From positions 16,721,001 through 16,785,000 of the forward strand of contig CM032128.1 in the NCBI GenBank assembly GCA_018894105.1: a DNA stretch of 64,000 bases. The letters are read 5' to 3'. This DNA comes from Jacaranda mimosifolia (Eukaryota; Streptophyta; Magnoliopsida; Lamiales; Bignoniaceae). Shown here one piece after another: positions 46,665 through 58,699 of the stretch. The notes below the pieces were generated by a model. That model made no database searches. It saw only the letters and a program-made list of their open reading frames with translations, and had not been told where the DNA came from. The position numbers and the translations under genes are program-made. Each line of letters starts with the position of its first letter. Position 1 is the first letter of the stretch.

Positions 46665-47384
46665 TACTCATATGAAATAGAAATATCAACTAATGAATAA
46701 TTTATACTTCCAATATATGAATCAAAAAAGTAACTTTAAAATTACTTAATATTTAAAAAACTAAAACATGCTGTATCTTTTTTTTTGCTCTAAAATTTCT
46801 TTCTCATGTTTTTAGAAATTTATGCTGATCTTTTTAAAAAGCTTTATTTTAAAATTTAGAAGTCATTTTAATTGGTTTAGTGAGCACAACTGTTTGAATC
46901 TTCATAGCTTTAGTAGGTCAAGGTTTTAGATTTTAATCACATACCCAACTTATTGTCATTCTTATACTATATTGCAAAAAAAGATCCAGAAGATAAAAAA
47001 GTTAAAAATAAATATAAAGGTTTCATTAAATAAATAATACTTAAGTAAAAGGCTGTGAATTCAATTGATTAAGTCCATCAGGATGAGCACTCAGACCCAA
47101 GTGGGTCAATGCCCACCAAGCACTTGGTCCTTATAAATATCAACTCTTAAAGTCAAAATGAACATATAAAATCATTCCAAAAAGATTACAAGCTTTAACT
47201 CTATGCAAATACGTTACGAAGCAGAAAACCTTTTAAATTCGTTAACTTTGGAAAAGGACCTAGCCACTTTCGAGTAGTATTATTTTGGCATTATTTGTGA
47301 CTGAATGCCCATTTAGAGCAAGGAACATTGAGGACACAAACAAGAACAAGAGCTCAAGATTCCAATACTTCAATGATGCTCCTT
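46665..47384. other. Unassigned sequence with a possible SINE remnant
   Basis: At 46870-46950 GGTTTAGTGAGCAC and GGTTTTAGATTTTAATC, about 40 bp apart, resemble decayed A and B boxes of a tRNA-derived SINE. There are no clear ends, so this is weak. The remainder is unassigned up to the truncated pol sequence at 47385. Confidence 0.3.
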
Positions 47385-48417
47385 GAGGATATTTCAAAAA
47401 CTGCTTTTAATTCACGATATGGTCACTTTGAGTTTGTGGTGATGTCGTTTGGTCTGACGAATGCCACGGCAGCATTCATGGATCTAATGCATCGAGTATT
47501 TTGACCATATCTAGATAAGTTTGTGTTTATTTTCATCGACGACATCCTGGTACACTTGAAGTCTCGAGAAGAACATACTGAGCACTTACACTTAGTTCTC
47601 AGAACTTTAAAAGAGCATAAGTTGTATGCTAAGTTTAGTAAGTGCGAATTTTGGATAGAGAAGGTATCGTTTCTTGGACACATCATATCCCAGAATGGAG
47701 TGGAGGTTGACCCATCTAAAACAGAAGCGATACTTAATTGGAAAAAGCCCAAGAATATGACGGAAGTTCATAGTTTTCTGGGTCTGGCTGGCTATTATCA
47801 AAGCTTTGTATAGGAATTTTCTAAAATAGCTAGCCCAATAATTAAGCTAACTCAGAAAGATCAACCATTTAACTGGGATGATGACTACGAGAGAAGTTTT
47901 CGAGAACTGAAGAACAGATTAACAATGGCCCCAGTTCTGGCTCTTCCAGAAGGATTGGAGAATTTTTTGGTATATACGGATGCTTCAAAGGAAGGGCTTG
48001 GGTGTGTATTGATGCAAAGAGGATGAGTCATTGCCTATCATCTTGGAAGCTCAAGCCATATGAGGAGAATTATCCTACTCATGACTTAGAGCTAGCCGCA
48101 ATAGTATTTGCACTGTCTAAGTGGAGACATTACCTCTATTGGGCCACCTTTGAAGTATATATAGATCACAAGAGTCTCAAGTATTTGAGATCACAGAAGG
48201 ATCAAAATATGAGACAACGTCGATGGGTGGAATTCCTTGAAGATTATGATTTCTCAATTTCTTACCACCCAGGGAAGGCGAATGTGGTGGCAGATGCACT
48301 GAGTCGTAGAGCTAGAGTGGCACACTTAACAAGAATGACGGTGACAAGAGCTTTAGAATGGATACCGTGGTGATATTGAAGCAAAAAGTTTGGCTTGCTA
48401 GAGTGAGTGTGCAGCTA
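47385..48417 (+). pseudogene. RT and RNase H of the chromodomain element (partial)
   Basis: It starts inside RT at [17 protein letters not shown]. The catalytic motif is FIDDILV at about 47535, followed by [17 protein letters not shown] and the connection region. RNase H motifs are [10 protein letters not shown] (about 47975), [20 protein letters not shown] and DHKSLKYL. The frame changes near 48030, and stops lie at 47502 and 47811. It ends at the copia target site, and the frame resumes at 58700. Confidence 0.88.
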
Positions 48418-48422
48418 GAATT
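48418..48422. repeat. Copia target site duplication, left
   Basis: GAATT, identical to 58695-58699. Confidence 0.9.
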
Positions 48423-50670
48423 TGAAGGCTAGAGTAGCATTAGGATCCAAAAATTAACATTCGTAAGCATGAAATAAACTAAGCTACTCGAGCTACCAAG
48501 GATCTAGCCATGCTACAGATCTGGATTAGGATGAAGAATTACCTCTTGCAGCTCAAAATCAAGGTGAAGATCAACTATCTCTCACGAGTCCAGAAACAGT
48601 CTGGATCTGGCACAACAGAAGGAAGACAACAATTGTCCAGGCTAAACAGCTCTAAAAATCACGAAATTAAATATGGAACACATAGACACATAGGGGAATC
48701 TACTGTAAAAAATTGGATCCAAAAATAATCCTGGATCGCTCCATAAAAACTCTCTAATCAGAGCTATTGCAGGTGGATCTCCAAAAACTGAGCAAGTCAA
48801 TCGCCTTGCCTCTATTGAAATAATCCACACACCAAACGTTATTCAGATTTACCCTCACTGTAAGCTGGAGTTAGAGAGGAGAAAATGAGGTAGAGGAGGC
48901 CAATTTTCAGGTTGGGAAGAAAAATGAATGCAAAGCTTCAACTCATGATGCAATGCATGGAGAGAGATATTTTGGAAGGAATGCAAGAATCTAATTCTCA
49001 CACTTTTTCAGCAGCTAATTTCGAATTTTGCATCCATTCTATATATATATATATAGAATGTGGAAGGTGTAATGCTAGTTGGCATCATACCTTCCTCAAG
49101 GTGACTGCCCAAGTGGCATGCCAAGTTGGCAAAATTCAAATTCAAGTCTTACTTGAATTTCAAGTGCATTTCAACTTCATTTGGAATCTAATTCCAATTA
49201 ATTAAGATGCTAATTTAATTGAACACTTCATTTAAAATTTCCCTCCAAAAATTATTCTTCCCATTAATTAAATTAAATACTTTAATTTAATTAATTAACA
49301 TTTGATTTAACTCTTAAATCAAACAAGCTTAACTCTTAAGCTTAAATTAGTCAACTTAACTCTTGAAGTCAACTTGTCCAATTGATTGTCAATATGGTAC
49401 CAAATAATTAACTCCTTAATTATTGGTCTAATTTAACTCTTTAAATAAGTTGATTAATTTAATACTTAAATTAATCAAATCAAAATTGAACGTTAGATTG
49501 GAACCTCGAAAATCGGTCACCAAAGGGTGAATATTTCCAACACTTGGAAATTGCTCTACTAATTTTGGAAGCTATTTGGCTTTTGTGTGTGACCCAAGAG
49601 GTTCTACCATTCATTGAACATGGGCTCACAACTCTTTGTGACTTTTGAATATCTTATATTTATTTTAGTTTAAAACTACTTTTAAACTAATTGACTCAAT
49701 TCAATTAATCTAATTAATTGAAGAGTACCCAATCTCCATAGTCGATGTCTAACCTCAAGCCCATAGAGCCCAACTAATTGGCCGAAATGAAAATTTTGGC
49801 TAACCATCATAGCTCTACGCATTCTATGCAAATACGGTCCTTTCCGCCTCCTATTTCCTAAAAGAGGCCTAGGGAAAAATATTTTCGGCTCCCTAATAGC
49901 CTCAATACTATGTCTCTATTCTCAATGTTCGATTCCCTTGTGTGACCTCTCATTTGGAAAAACTCATTTTCCCAAATTTTCACACCACCTTCCGCAAGGA
50001 TTTCTTGGAATCGATTATTATAGAATACATAGGAGATGCTCTTGTCCTTCACTAAAGTGAGGAGTCGGATTTCATATTGGATCTCATAAACCTCCATGCT
50101 AAGTAGCTCATACCCAATCTCAACTCGAAAGACCCGCTAAGTGGTCAAGGAAGAGTTAAAGTATGAGGACCGGATACAAGGTTACAATGGATCCTCAGGT
50201 CAGAGGACTAATAATATGCACTAGCGTAAGCAAGAGAATTGATCACTACCGACTTGTCACTACGGCTATCTAGTAGGTTCTCCAGAGGGTCCTCAGTGCC
50301 TTGTTCTCTAACAAGCACCCACTAACATGCACCCGTATCTCATACAGATTGCACATGGAACGGAGCAATACCCAACTCTTAGATTTATGCATCCTTAGTG
50401 AAAGTCTATCCGGATCTTAGATGCCCCGTCTCTAAAGATCCTATGACTTGGAAGATTTGAGATCACGACCGTGTAAGACTTATTCCATGGTCATCAAACC
50501 AAGTCCCGTAGTCATGTGTGATCTAAGGGCTTCATCCAAATGCTAGTGAAGTAATATGAAGCATAAGATGAGGATGGCCATATAAAGAATATCATTCAAT
50601 CAAGATTATTTTACAAGGAAATAGCTTTTACAAGGCCAATCCAATTGGCTTGCTGGGCACTTTTCCAACA
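48423..50670 (-). repeat. 3' LTR of the copia element
   Basis: On the minus strand it runs TGTTGGAAAAGTGCCCAGC...TAGCCTTCA, 2248 bp, without protein-coding content. It is long for a copia LTR. Confidence 0.92.
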
Positions 50671-50688
50671 ATTCCCACTTGCCCTAAA
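50671..50688 (-). other. Copia polypurine-tract region
   Basis: TTTAGGGCAAGTGGGAAT on the minus strand, directly before the 3' LTR. It is moderately purine-rich. Confidence 0.55.
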
Positions 50689-51250
50689 GCCAATGCCCTA
50701 TGGCCTTGAGACCCATCTTCTCAAGATGTTTTCCAAAGACCTTTTGGGTTAGGGGTTTGGTTTGTGGATCTGCTATATTCTCTTTCGAGGTAACTCTCTC
50801 CACTCGGATGTCACCTCTATCAATGATCTCCTGGATCAAATGATATCACCTCAAAATATGCTTGGATTTCTGATGAGATCTTAGCTCTTTAGCTTGTGCT
50901 ACTGCCCCAGTGTTGTCACATAAGACAACAACTGGCTCAGCTATACTAGGCACTACATTCAACTCTTGAATGATGTTTTTCATCCAAACACCTTCCTTTG
51001 CAGCTTATAAAGTTGCAATATATTCTGGTTCAGTGGTAGAATCGATCGTGGTGTCTTCTTTGGAACTCTTCCTACTCACCGCGCCACTATTGAGGCAAAA
51101 TATGAATCCAGAAATGGATTTGAGGTCATCTATATTGGATTGGAAACTTGAGTCCGAAAACCCTTATAGTTTCGATTCTCCATTGCCCTATACTAAAAAC
51201 AAGTCCTTAGTCCTTCTCAAGTACTTAAGGATTGTTTTCACGGCCATCCA
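50689..51250 (-). pseudogene. Copia RNase H region
   Basis: The minus-strand frame has RNase H landmarks: DSTTEPEYIA (catalytic Glu), VVLCDNTGAVA (Asp) and the C-terminal HLIQEIIDRGDIRVERV block. Several stops break it. It is the last domain before the polypurine tract. Confidence 0.75.
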
Positions 51251-52260
51251 GTGACTCTCACCGGGATTGGATTGGAACCTACTCGTAACACTTAGTGAGT
51301 GTGCCACATCCGGTCTTGTACATTGAACTGCATACATTATGCTTCCAATAGCGGAGGCATAAGGTATGTCAGACATTCTTTGTTTCTCTTTCTCAGTCTG
51401 GGGGGCCATAAACTTTGAGAGTTGAATGCCATGTCCCATGGGAAGGAATCCTTTCTTGGATTCTTCCATACTAAACCTCTTTAGTATTTTGTCAATGTAC
51501 AGGGTTTGGGATAGCCCCAGCATCTTCTTAGACCTATCTCTATAGATACGTATTCCCAATACGTAAGATGCTTCTCCCAAATCTTTCATAGAGAATTGTG
51601 TAGACAACCATGCTTAAGTACACTCTAACATTCCTACCTTATTCCTAATGAAAAGGATGTCATCGACATAAGGTACAATAAACTGTACTAAACTCCCACT
51701 AGCCTTTTTGTACACACATGGTTCATATACATTTTTGACAAAGCCAAACGATTTGTCTATTTTGTCAAAGCGTATATTCCAACTTTGGGATGCTTGTTTG
51801 AGTCCATAAATGGATCCCTGGAGTTTGCAAACCTTTTTCTCAGTCCCTTTTGATGTAAAACCTTGTGGTTGCTCCATGTATATTTCTTCTTCAATGTCAC
51901 CATTGAGGAAAGTGGTTTTCACATCTATTTTCCATATCTCATAGTCATAATATACGGCTATGGCAAGTAGAATCCGAATGGACTTAGGCATAGCGACCGG
52001 TGAAAAGGTTTCCTCAAAATTAATACCGGGTCTTTGAGTATAACCTTTTGCCACAAGTCCTGCCTTAAAAGTCACTATTCTCCATATAGTCTAAGCTTTC
52101 ATTTATAGATCCACTTGCAACCAACGGGAACTATTCCCTTTGGTAGATCTACCAAAGTCTATACTTTATTTGAGTACATGGAGTCCATTTTGGATCTCAT
52201 GGCTTCAAGCCAATGTCCCGATTTATGTTCAACATAGCTTCCTCATAGGTCTTTGGATCA
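51188..52260 (-). pseudogene. Copia reverse transcriptase
   Basis: Motifs in order on the minus strand: LVAKGYTQRPGINFEETFSP, IWKIDVKTTFLNGDIEEEIY (first catalytic Asp), GLKQASQSW, then YVDDILF at about 51680-51660 (catalytic pair). The downstream frame 51607-51188 has MKDLGEASYVLGI and ARPDVAHSLS-type motifs. The two frames are separated by a stop/frame change near 51612. Domain order RT after integrase is diagnostic of Ty1/copia. Confidence 0.9.
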
Positions 52261-52580
52261 TCATCCGATTGGCCTGTCTTATGAAGGAATCCTTTCGGGT
52301 TGCTTCTTGATTTGGTCCGACCTACATAGAGGTTGTGCACAAGGCTTCACTTGCATGCTTGTTTCCAATGCTTGTGGGATTTCATGATCATGTTGAACTT
52401 CATCAAGTTTAACAACAACGCCATTTCTATCTAATAGAAATTATTTTTCCAGAAAATGGGCGTTCGTCGAGACAAACATCTTTTGTTCTGAGGGATCATA
52501 AAAATAGTAACCCATAGACTCTTTAGGGTATCCCACAAACTTGCACAAGGTGGATCTGCTATCCAACTTATCTCTCATTG
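52261..52580 (-). other. Copia linker between integrase and RT
   Basis: A poorly conserved connector with stops. It corresponds to the variable region between the integrase C-terminus and RT in copia polyproteins. Confidence 0.5.
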
Positions 52581-53455
52581 TTCATCTTACGTATACGGGA
52601 GATCCCCAAACCTTAAGATAATGGTAATAGAGTGCTTTGCCATGCCATATCTCATATTTTGTTTTGGGCACCGACTTTGAAGGTACTATATTTAGTAGCT
52701 TCGTTTCTGTATACAAGGCGTATCCCCAAAAGGATATAGTATATTGGAAAAACTCATCATAGAGTGTACCATGTCCAATAAGGTGCGGTTTCTCCTTTCG
52801 GCCACTCCATTGAGTTGGGGTGTGCCGAGTGGAGTCCATTGTGAGAGAATCCTATTCTCTTTTAGAAAATCCAAGAATTCGATGCTTAAATATTCTCTCC
52901 TTGACTCGATCGAAGAGTTTTAATACTTAGCCCCAATTGCTTTTCTACTTCATTCCTATACTCATTGAACTTTTCAAAGGCTTCGAACTTGTCCTTCATA
53001 AGAAACACGTGTCCATACCGACTAAAATCATCGGTGAAGGTGATGAAGTAGGAATAGCCTCCTCTCCCACTAACTCTTAGTGGTCCACAAACATCCGTAT
53101 GGATCAAATCCAAAGGAATTGTGGAGCGCTCCATTTGTCCTACAAAAGGAGCTTTGGTCATTTTTCCCTTTAAACAAGATTCACAAGTAGGAAGGTCCTC
53201 AATGCCACCAACATTTAGTGCTTTGAGAGCTTCTAACTTGTTCATCCTATTCTTAGAGATATGACCAAGTCTTGTATGCCAAAGAATGGCATTATCTTGG
53301 ACATCCAATTTTCTTTTACTTGATTGAATATGCAACACTGAAGGTTGAGAATAAAGTATGTATAATCCATTTATTAATGTACCTTGAGTAATTAAAGAAC
53401 TATTCTTTAATGCCATCAATTTCCCATTCGATATAGAAAAAATCAAATCCTTCAT
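52581..53455 (-). pseudogene. Copia integrase
   Basis: The pre-integrase part has the zinc-binding HTRLGHIS...CESCLKGK pattern (about 53310-53150). The core has LIHTDVCGPLRV (first Asp) and YFITFTDDFSRYGHVF. The frame is interrupted at about 52886, where the second acidic residue region is damaged (SSQGENI), then resumes as GTPQLNGVAERRNRTLLDMV with the Glu. It cannot be produced as one protein. Confidence 0.88.
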
Positions 53456-53514
53456 TATCTAGAACGGGAATTGAAATAATTTTCTTAACAAGATGGGGTG
53501 CATAATAAACTGGA

Positions 53515-54558
53515 TCAAGTACAATGCAAGCATTTCCCAAGTCTAACTTGATGACGCCTTGGAAAGTGGCGGAAACTCGTGCGTGCTCCATTTCCTAGGT
53601 GGAGGATCATATCCCCTTCACAAAGACTCTTTCTTCTTTCCATCCCCTGTAATGAATTACAAAGGTGAGAACCGCATGTGGTATCAAATACCCATGTGGA
53701 AGAATTAGTCGTCATGTGCATTTCAATAAAATGCATACCCTTCTCAAGGGTTGCATGGAAGGCCTTGCAATTTCTTTTCCAATGCCCCTTTTCGCCACAG
53801 TAGAAACAATTAGCTTCGATTTTAACCTTCTTCTTAACTCTCTTGGAACTTTTCTCGGGTTGCTTCCCTTTCGAAGAAGAACTCTTCTTCCTTTTACCTC
53901 CCTTTCTAGGATCCTTAGGGCCTTTCGACTTGGAGGAGGATGCAAACATAAGGGGCTTTTCCTTTTTCATAGTTGTTTCTACGGTCACAAACATATTGAT
54001 CAATTTGTTAATCGTAACATCTTACTTGGACATATTGAAGTTCAGAATGAATTGATCATATGATGATGGTAGTGATTGTAGGATCAAATCCACGTAAAGG
54101 TCGTTGTCCATGACCACATCCAACCGTCCAAGCTTCTTGATGAGTCCAATTATCTTGAGGCCATGATCATGGACATTAGACCCTTCACTCATCCTTGCCC
54201 TAAAGAGCTCCTTAGACAAAGCGAACCATTTGTGTCTACTTTGTACACCATACAACTCTTGTAAGTGCACATAAATCTCTCGAGCATGTTTCATGTGCTC
54301 ATGAGTCTTTTGGAGCTCATTGGACATGGATGCCATCATGACACACCTCACTTATAGATCATCATCTAAAAATTTAGTGAACATTTCACGTTGTGCGTCG
54401 GTGGCGTCATCACCAAATGTGTCCATAGGACTTTGATCGAGGACGTAAGTCTTCTTTTCAAAGTCAAGAATGATCTTTAGGTTCCTTAACCAATCTTGGA
54501 AGTTTGGCCTGGTTAGTATATTGGTTTCCAAAATGCTTGCGAGTGGATTTTTAGCCAT
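53515..54558 (-). pseudogene. Copia gag and protease
   Basis: The chosen start at 54558 opens MAKNPLASILETNILT, a usual copia gag beginning. The frame has a stop at about 54352 and again near 54022. The CCHC zinc knuckle CFYCGEKGHWKRNC is intact (53808-53767), preceded by a basic Lys/Ser-rich tract. The protease active site reads WVFDTTCGSHLC, with DTT instead of DTG, so it is probably inactive. Confidence 0.88.
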
Positions 54559-54749
54559 TTTGATTGAAGATTTCAAAAATCTACAAGAGGCGAAAAAAAG
54601 AGTATAAGCATATGATTGGTTTGATATTAAAAACATGTTTTATGGTCTTTCAAGCATGATTTCCTCCCACTATTTTAACAAATCCTTCACCCTCTAAAAG
54701 AATTCGGGAAATCATATTTCCTAGTGAGAATTAAGACCCTAAAGACTTG

Positions 54750-55070
54750 CAAGTGGACCCCCATGACCAGATGTATATCCACGAGCAATCTAAAGGTAAG
54801 CAACTTTTGCTAATTGCATCTCATGCAACTCTTGATATATTTTGCCTCACTATTTCATGTAGATCCCCTGATGGACGACCTCTACATTACTCAATGTTAA
54901 GTCAGACCTACCAATCAATCTTTAATTTGAGACGGGCACCATAGCATCCCCCGTGACTGGATGTATAATGTGTGGGCGTTCCCAAGTCAAAGGTGCATCT
55001 CATGCAAAGTATATGGTCACAACTTTCCACCTAAGCATGACCCCCATGATCGGATGTATATCATACAAAG
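54750..55070 (-). repeat. Tandem array in the copia leader
   Basis: CCCCCATGACCAGATGTATA, CCCCCGTGACTGGATGTATA and CCCCCATGATCGGATGTATA recur at 54757, 54948 and 55041, with a more diverged copy near 54865, fitting a unit of about 94 bp. Confidence 0.7.
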
Positions 55071-55138
55071 GTGGTACCGTCGTTATGCCATATACTATTG
55101 GAGGGTTTTTGCTTTCAAAGATCTCATCATTTTATCTT

Positions 55139-55207
55139 CTTATTTATGTTTTCTATATCCTAACCATGCATCTCATACATCAATAGGATATAGAAAGCAT
55201 AAATAAG
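55139..55207 (-). other. Stem-loop in the copia leader
   Basis: 24-base arms (CTTATTTATGTTTTCTATAT and the next four bases, against 55184-55207) are complementary at 23 of 24 positions around a 21-base loop. It could form a stable RNA hairpin, and the role is unknown. Confidence 0.8.
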
Positions 55208-56433
55208 TAAATGCGCCTAGCATGCTCCTAGGGTGGGATGACCATGAGCCTAACCAAGTGGTGCACTTAGAGCCATAGGTACACCACCTAGTTGATTTTA
55301 AGTGGGTTGATTAAATCTAGCTATTACATGAGTGTATCCCATACATTCATAGGTCTTCAAAGGTCTCCATGCCTCCATTGCTCCATGTAACATTTAAATG
55401 AATAGGAGATCCTCACTCCTAGTGATTCTACTCTCATAATGATTATAAGGTAGAAAATAAGAGGCATGCAAGACTCAATTTAATACAACCCATTTCAACA
55501 GCTTGAAACAATAAAATCAATATTAAAAGGCTCATGATCATCCCTATTCATTCATCATCCATTCAACAATTAAATAAACAATAAAGAAATCTAGAATTAA
55601 CAATTAATTCCATCAATTAAATGCCTATCTCATAAACAAATAATTGAACAAGCATAACATTTATGCCACTATTGGAAGATGAACTTTAACCAATTTTCAA
55701 AGGCATTCAAAAATGTCAAATATAATTTTGAGAACTTGTACAACTCTTGTGCATCTATGATGTGTGGTGTAAAAACATTTTCAGCACAAAAGGAATTGGA
55801 AAAAGCTCAAAATTCACTAAAATCCCCAAAATAGGGTCTGTCGCCCAGCCTGGGCGCACGGTGGGCAGGCCGGGCGCACAACGTGTGCACAACGCCCGAT
55901 AGCGGCTCGGTAGCTCCCTATTTTGGGGGTTTCGAAGTGAATAAAGCATTTTCCACTCAACTTTCATGCAACAAAAGTTTTAGCATATGTTGTGAACACT
56001 AAAACACACATAATAGATGAATTTCCAAATTTAAAACCTCTATTAAAAAAGGAAATACAATTGCTCAAACATGCCTTAAAAAATTAGAGAAAGCTAGAAT
56101 CATATTCTTCATAAACTTCCAATAATACTCCAATCAAATTGGATCCAAAAATGATCAAAACTCTATTGATCAAATATCAACATGCTATATCACCATATAT
56201 CATCAATAAATGCTAAATCAACATTCAACAGTTATCACTATGAATTGAAACATACTAAAACATGAATCGACACTTAAATCACATAATAGCATGCTATCAA
56301 TTCATCAAGCAATAGAGCCACAAGCATCATCAACAAAACACTCCAATCCATGACTTGAATCAAGTTTTTGGTGATATAGATCAATTCATCACATGAATCA
56401 ATCAAATAATAATCTAAAACATAGCATGAAAAT

Positions 56434-56446
56434 GGCTCTGATACCA
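56434..56446 (-). other. Copia primer-binding site
   Basis: TGGTATCAGAGCC on the minus strand, two bases inside the 5' LTR. It is complementary to the 3' end of initiator methionine tRNA, the standard copia primer. Confidence 0.92.
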
Positions 56447-56448
56447 CT

Positions 56449-58694
56449 TGAAGGCTAGAGTAGGATTAGGATCCAAAAATTAACATTCATAAGCATGAAA
56501 TAAACTAAGCTACTTGAGCTCCCAAGGATCTATACATGCTATAGATCTGGATTAGGATGAAGAATTACCTCTTGTAGCTCAAAATCAAGGTGAAGATCAA
56601 CTATCTCTCACGAGTCCAGAAATAGTCTGGATCTGGCACAGCGGAAGGAAGACAACAATTGTCCAGTCTAAACAGCTCCAAAAATAACGAAATTAAATAT
56701 AGAACACATAAACACACAGGGAAAGCTATTGTAAAACATTTGAGCCAAAAATCCTTCTGGATATCTGCAGAAAAATTCTCCAATTAGAGCTACTGCAGGT
56801 GGATCTTCAAAAACTGAGAACGTCAATCGCCTTGCCTCTATTGAAATAATCCACACACCAAGCGTTCTTCCAATTTCTCCTCACTGTAAGATGGATTTAT
56901 ATAGGAGAAAATAAGGTAGATGAGGCCAATTTTTAGGTTGGGAAGAAGAAGGAATGCAAAGCTTCAGCTCATGATGTAATGCATGGAGAGAGATATTTTG
57001 GAGGGATGCAAGAATCTAATTCTCACACTTTTTCAGCAGCTGATTTCGAATTTTGCATCCATTATATATCAATATATAGAGTGTGGAAGGTGTGATGCTA
57101 GTTGCCATCACACCTTCCTCAAGGTGACCGCCCATGTGGCATGCCAAGTTGGCAAAATTCAAATTCAAGTCTTACTTGAATTTCAAGTGCATTTCAACTT
57201 CATTTGGAATCTAATTCCAAATTAATTAAGATGCTAATTTAAATGAACACTTCATTCAAAATTTCCCTCCAAAAATCATTCTTCCCATTAATTAAATTAA
57301 ACACTTTAATTTAATTAATTAATATTTGATTTAACTTTTAAATCAAACAAGCTTAACTCTTAAGCTTAAATTAGTCAACTTAACTGTTTAAGTCAACTTG
57401 TCCAATTGATGGTCAATATGGTACCAAATAATTAACTCTTTAATTATTGGTCCAATTTAACTCTTTAAATAAGTTGATTAATTTAATACTTAAATTAATC
57501 AAATCAAAATTGAACGTTAGATTGGAACCACAAAAATCGGTCACCAAAGGGTGAATATTTCCAACATTTGGAAATTGCTCTACTAATTTTGGAAGCTATT
57601 TGGCTTTTGTGTGTGACCCAATAGGTTCTATCGTTCATTGGACATGGGCTCACAACTCTTTGTGACTTTTGAATATCTTATATTCATTTTAGTTTAAAAC
57701 TACTTTTAAACTAATCGACTCAATTTAATTATTCTCATTAATTGAAGAGTACCTAATCTCCATAGTCGATATCCAAACTCAAGCCCATGGAGTCCAACTA
57801 ATTGGCCAAAAGGAAAATTTTGAAGAACCATCATAGCTCTACGCATTCCATGCAAATGCGGTCCTTCCACCTCCTATTTCCCGAAAGAGGCCTAGGGCAA
57901 GATATTTGTCGGCTCCCTAATAGCCTCAATACTATGTCTCTATTCTCAATGTTCAATTCCCTTGTGTGACCTCTCCATTGGAAAAACTCATTTTTCCAAA
58001 TTGTCACACCACCTTGCACAAGGATTTCTTGGAATCGATAATTATAGAATACATAGGAGATGCACTCGCCCTTCACTAAAGCGAGGAGTTGGATTCCATA
58101 TTGGATCTCACAAGCCTCCATGCCAAGTAGCTCATACCCAATCTCAACCCGAAAGACCCGCTAAGTGGTCAAGGAAGAGTTAAAGCATGAGGACTGGACA
58201 CAAGGTTACCATGGATCCTTAGGTCAAATGACTAATAATATGCACTAGCGTAAGCAGGATAATTGATCACTACCAACTTGCCACTACGGCTATCTAGTGG
58301 ATTCTCCAGAGGGTCTTCAGTGCCTTGTTCTCTAACAAGCACCCATTAACATGCTCCCGTATCTCATACAAATTGCTCATGGAACAGAGCAATATCCAAC
58401 TTTTAGATTTATGCATCCTTAGTGCAAGTGTATCCGAATCTTAGATGCCCCATCTCTAAAGATCCTATGACTTGGAAGATTTGAGATCACGATCGTGTAA
58501 GACTTATTCTATGGTCATCAAACGAAGTTCAATAATCATGTGTGATCTAAGGGCTTCATCCGAATGCCAGTGAAGTAATATGAAGCATAAGATAAAGATG
58601 GCCATATAAAGAATATCATTCAATCAAGATTATTTTACAAGGAAATAGCTTTTACAAGGCCAATCCAATTGGCTTGCCGAGCACTTTTCCAACA
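56449..58694 (-). repeat. 5' LTR of the copia element
   Basis: 2246 bp, collinear with 48423-50670. On the minus strand it starts TGTTGGAAAAGTGC and ends TAGCCTTCA. Confidence 0.92.
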
Positions 58695-58699
58695 GAATT
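58695..58699. repeat. Copia target site duplication, right
   Basis: GAATT, identical to 48418-48422. Confidence 0.9.

Larger units (their letters stand above)
54559..56433 (-). other. Copia untranslated leader
   Basis: About 1.9 kb lies between the primer-binding site and gag with no conserved coding. It contains a roughly 94-bp tandem array and a strong stem-loop (both listed). A short GC-rich stretch at 55835-55915 has GGGCGCACAACG motifs. Leaders this long are unusual for copia. Confidence 0.6.
48423..58694 (-). mobile_element. Ty1/copia retrotransposon, complete structure, degenerate coding
   Basis: The 10,272-bp element lies on the minus strand with long LTRs (56449-58694 as 5' LTR, 48423-50670 as 3' LTR), a TGGTATCAGAGCC primer-binding site, a long leader, gag, protease, integrase, RT and RNase H in copia order, and a polypurine tract. 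Exact GAATT duplications flank it. By eye the LTRs differ at about 8 of the first 143 bases, so it is younger than the Tat element. Stops and frame changes disrupt pol. It split an older chromodomain Ty3 element. Confidence 0.95.

Noticed and set aside
46870..46950. tRNA gene or intact SINE
   Set aside because: Only A- and B-box-like sequences are seen. There is no cloverleaf, 3' tail or target duplication.
53665..54063. Plus-strand frame of 132 codons inside the copia element
   Set aside because: It is opposite to gag, which has a clear zinc knuckle and protease motif on the minus strand.
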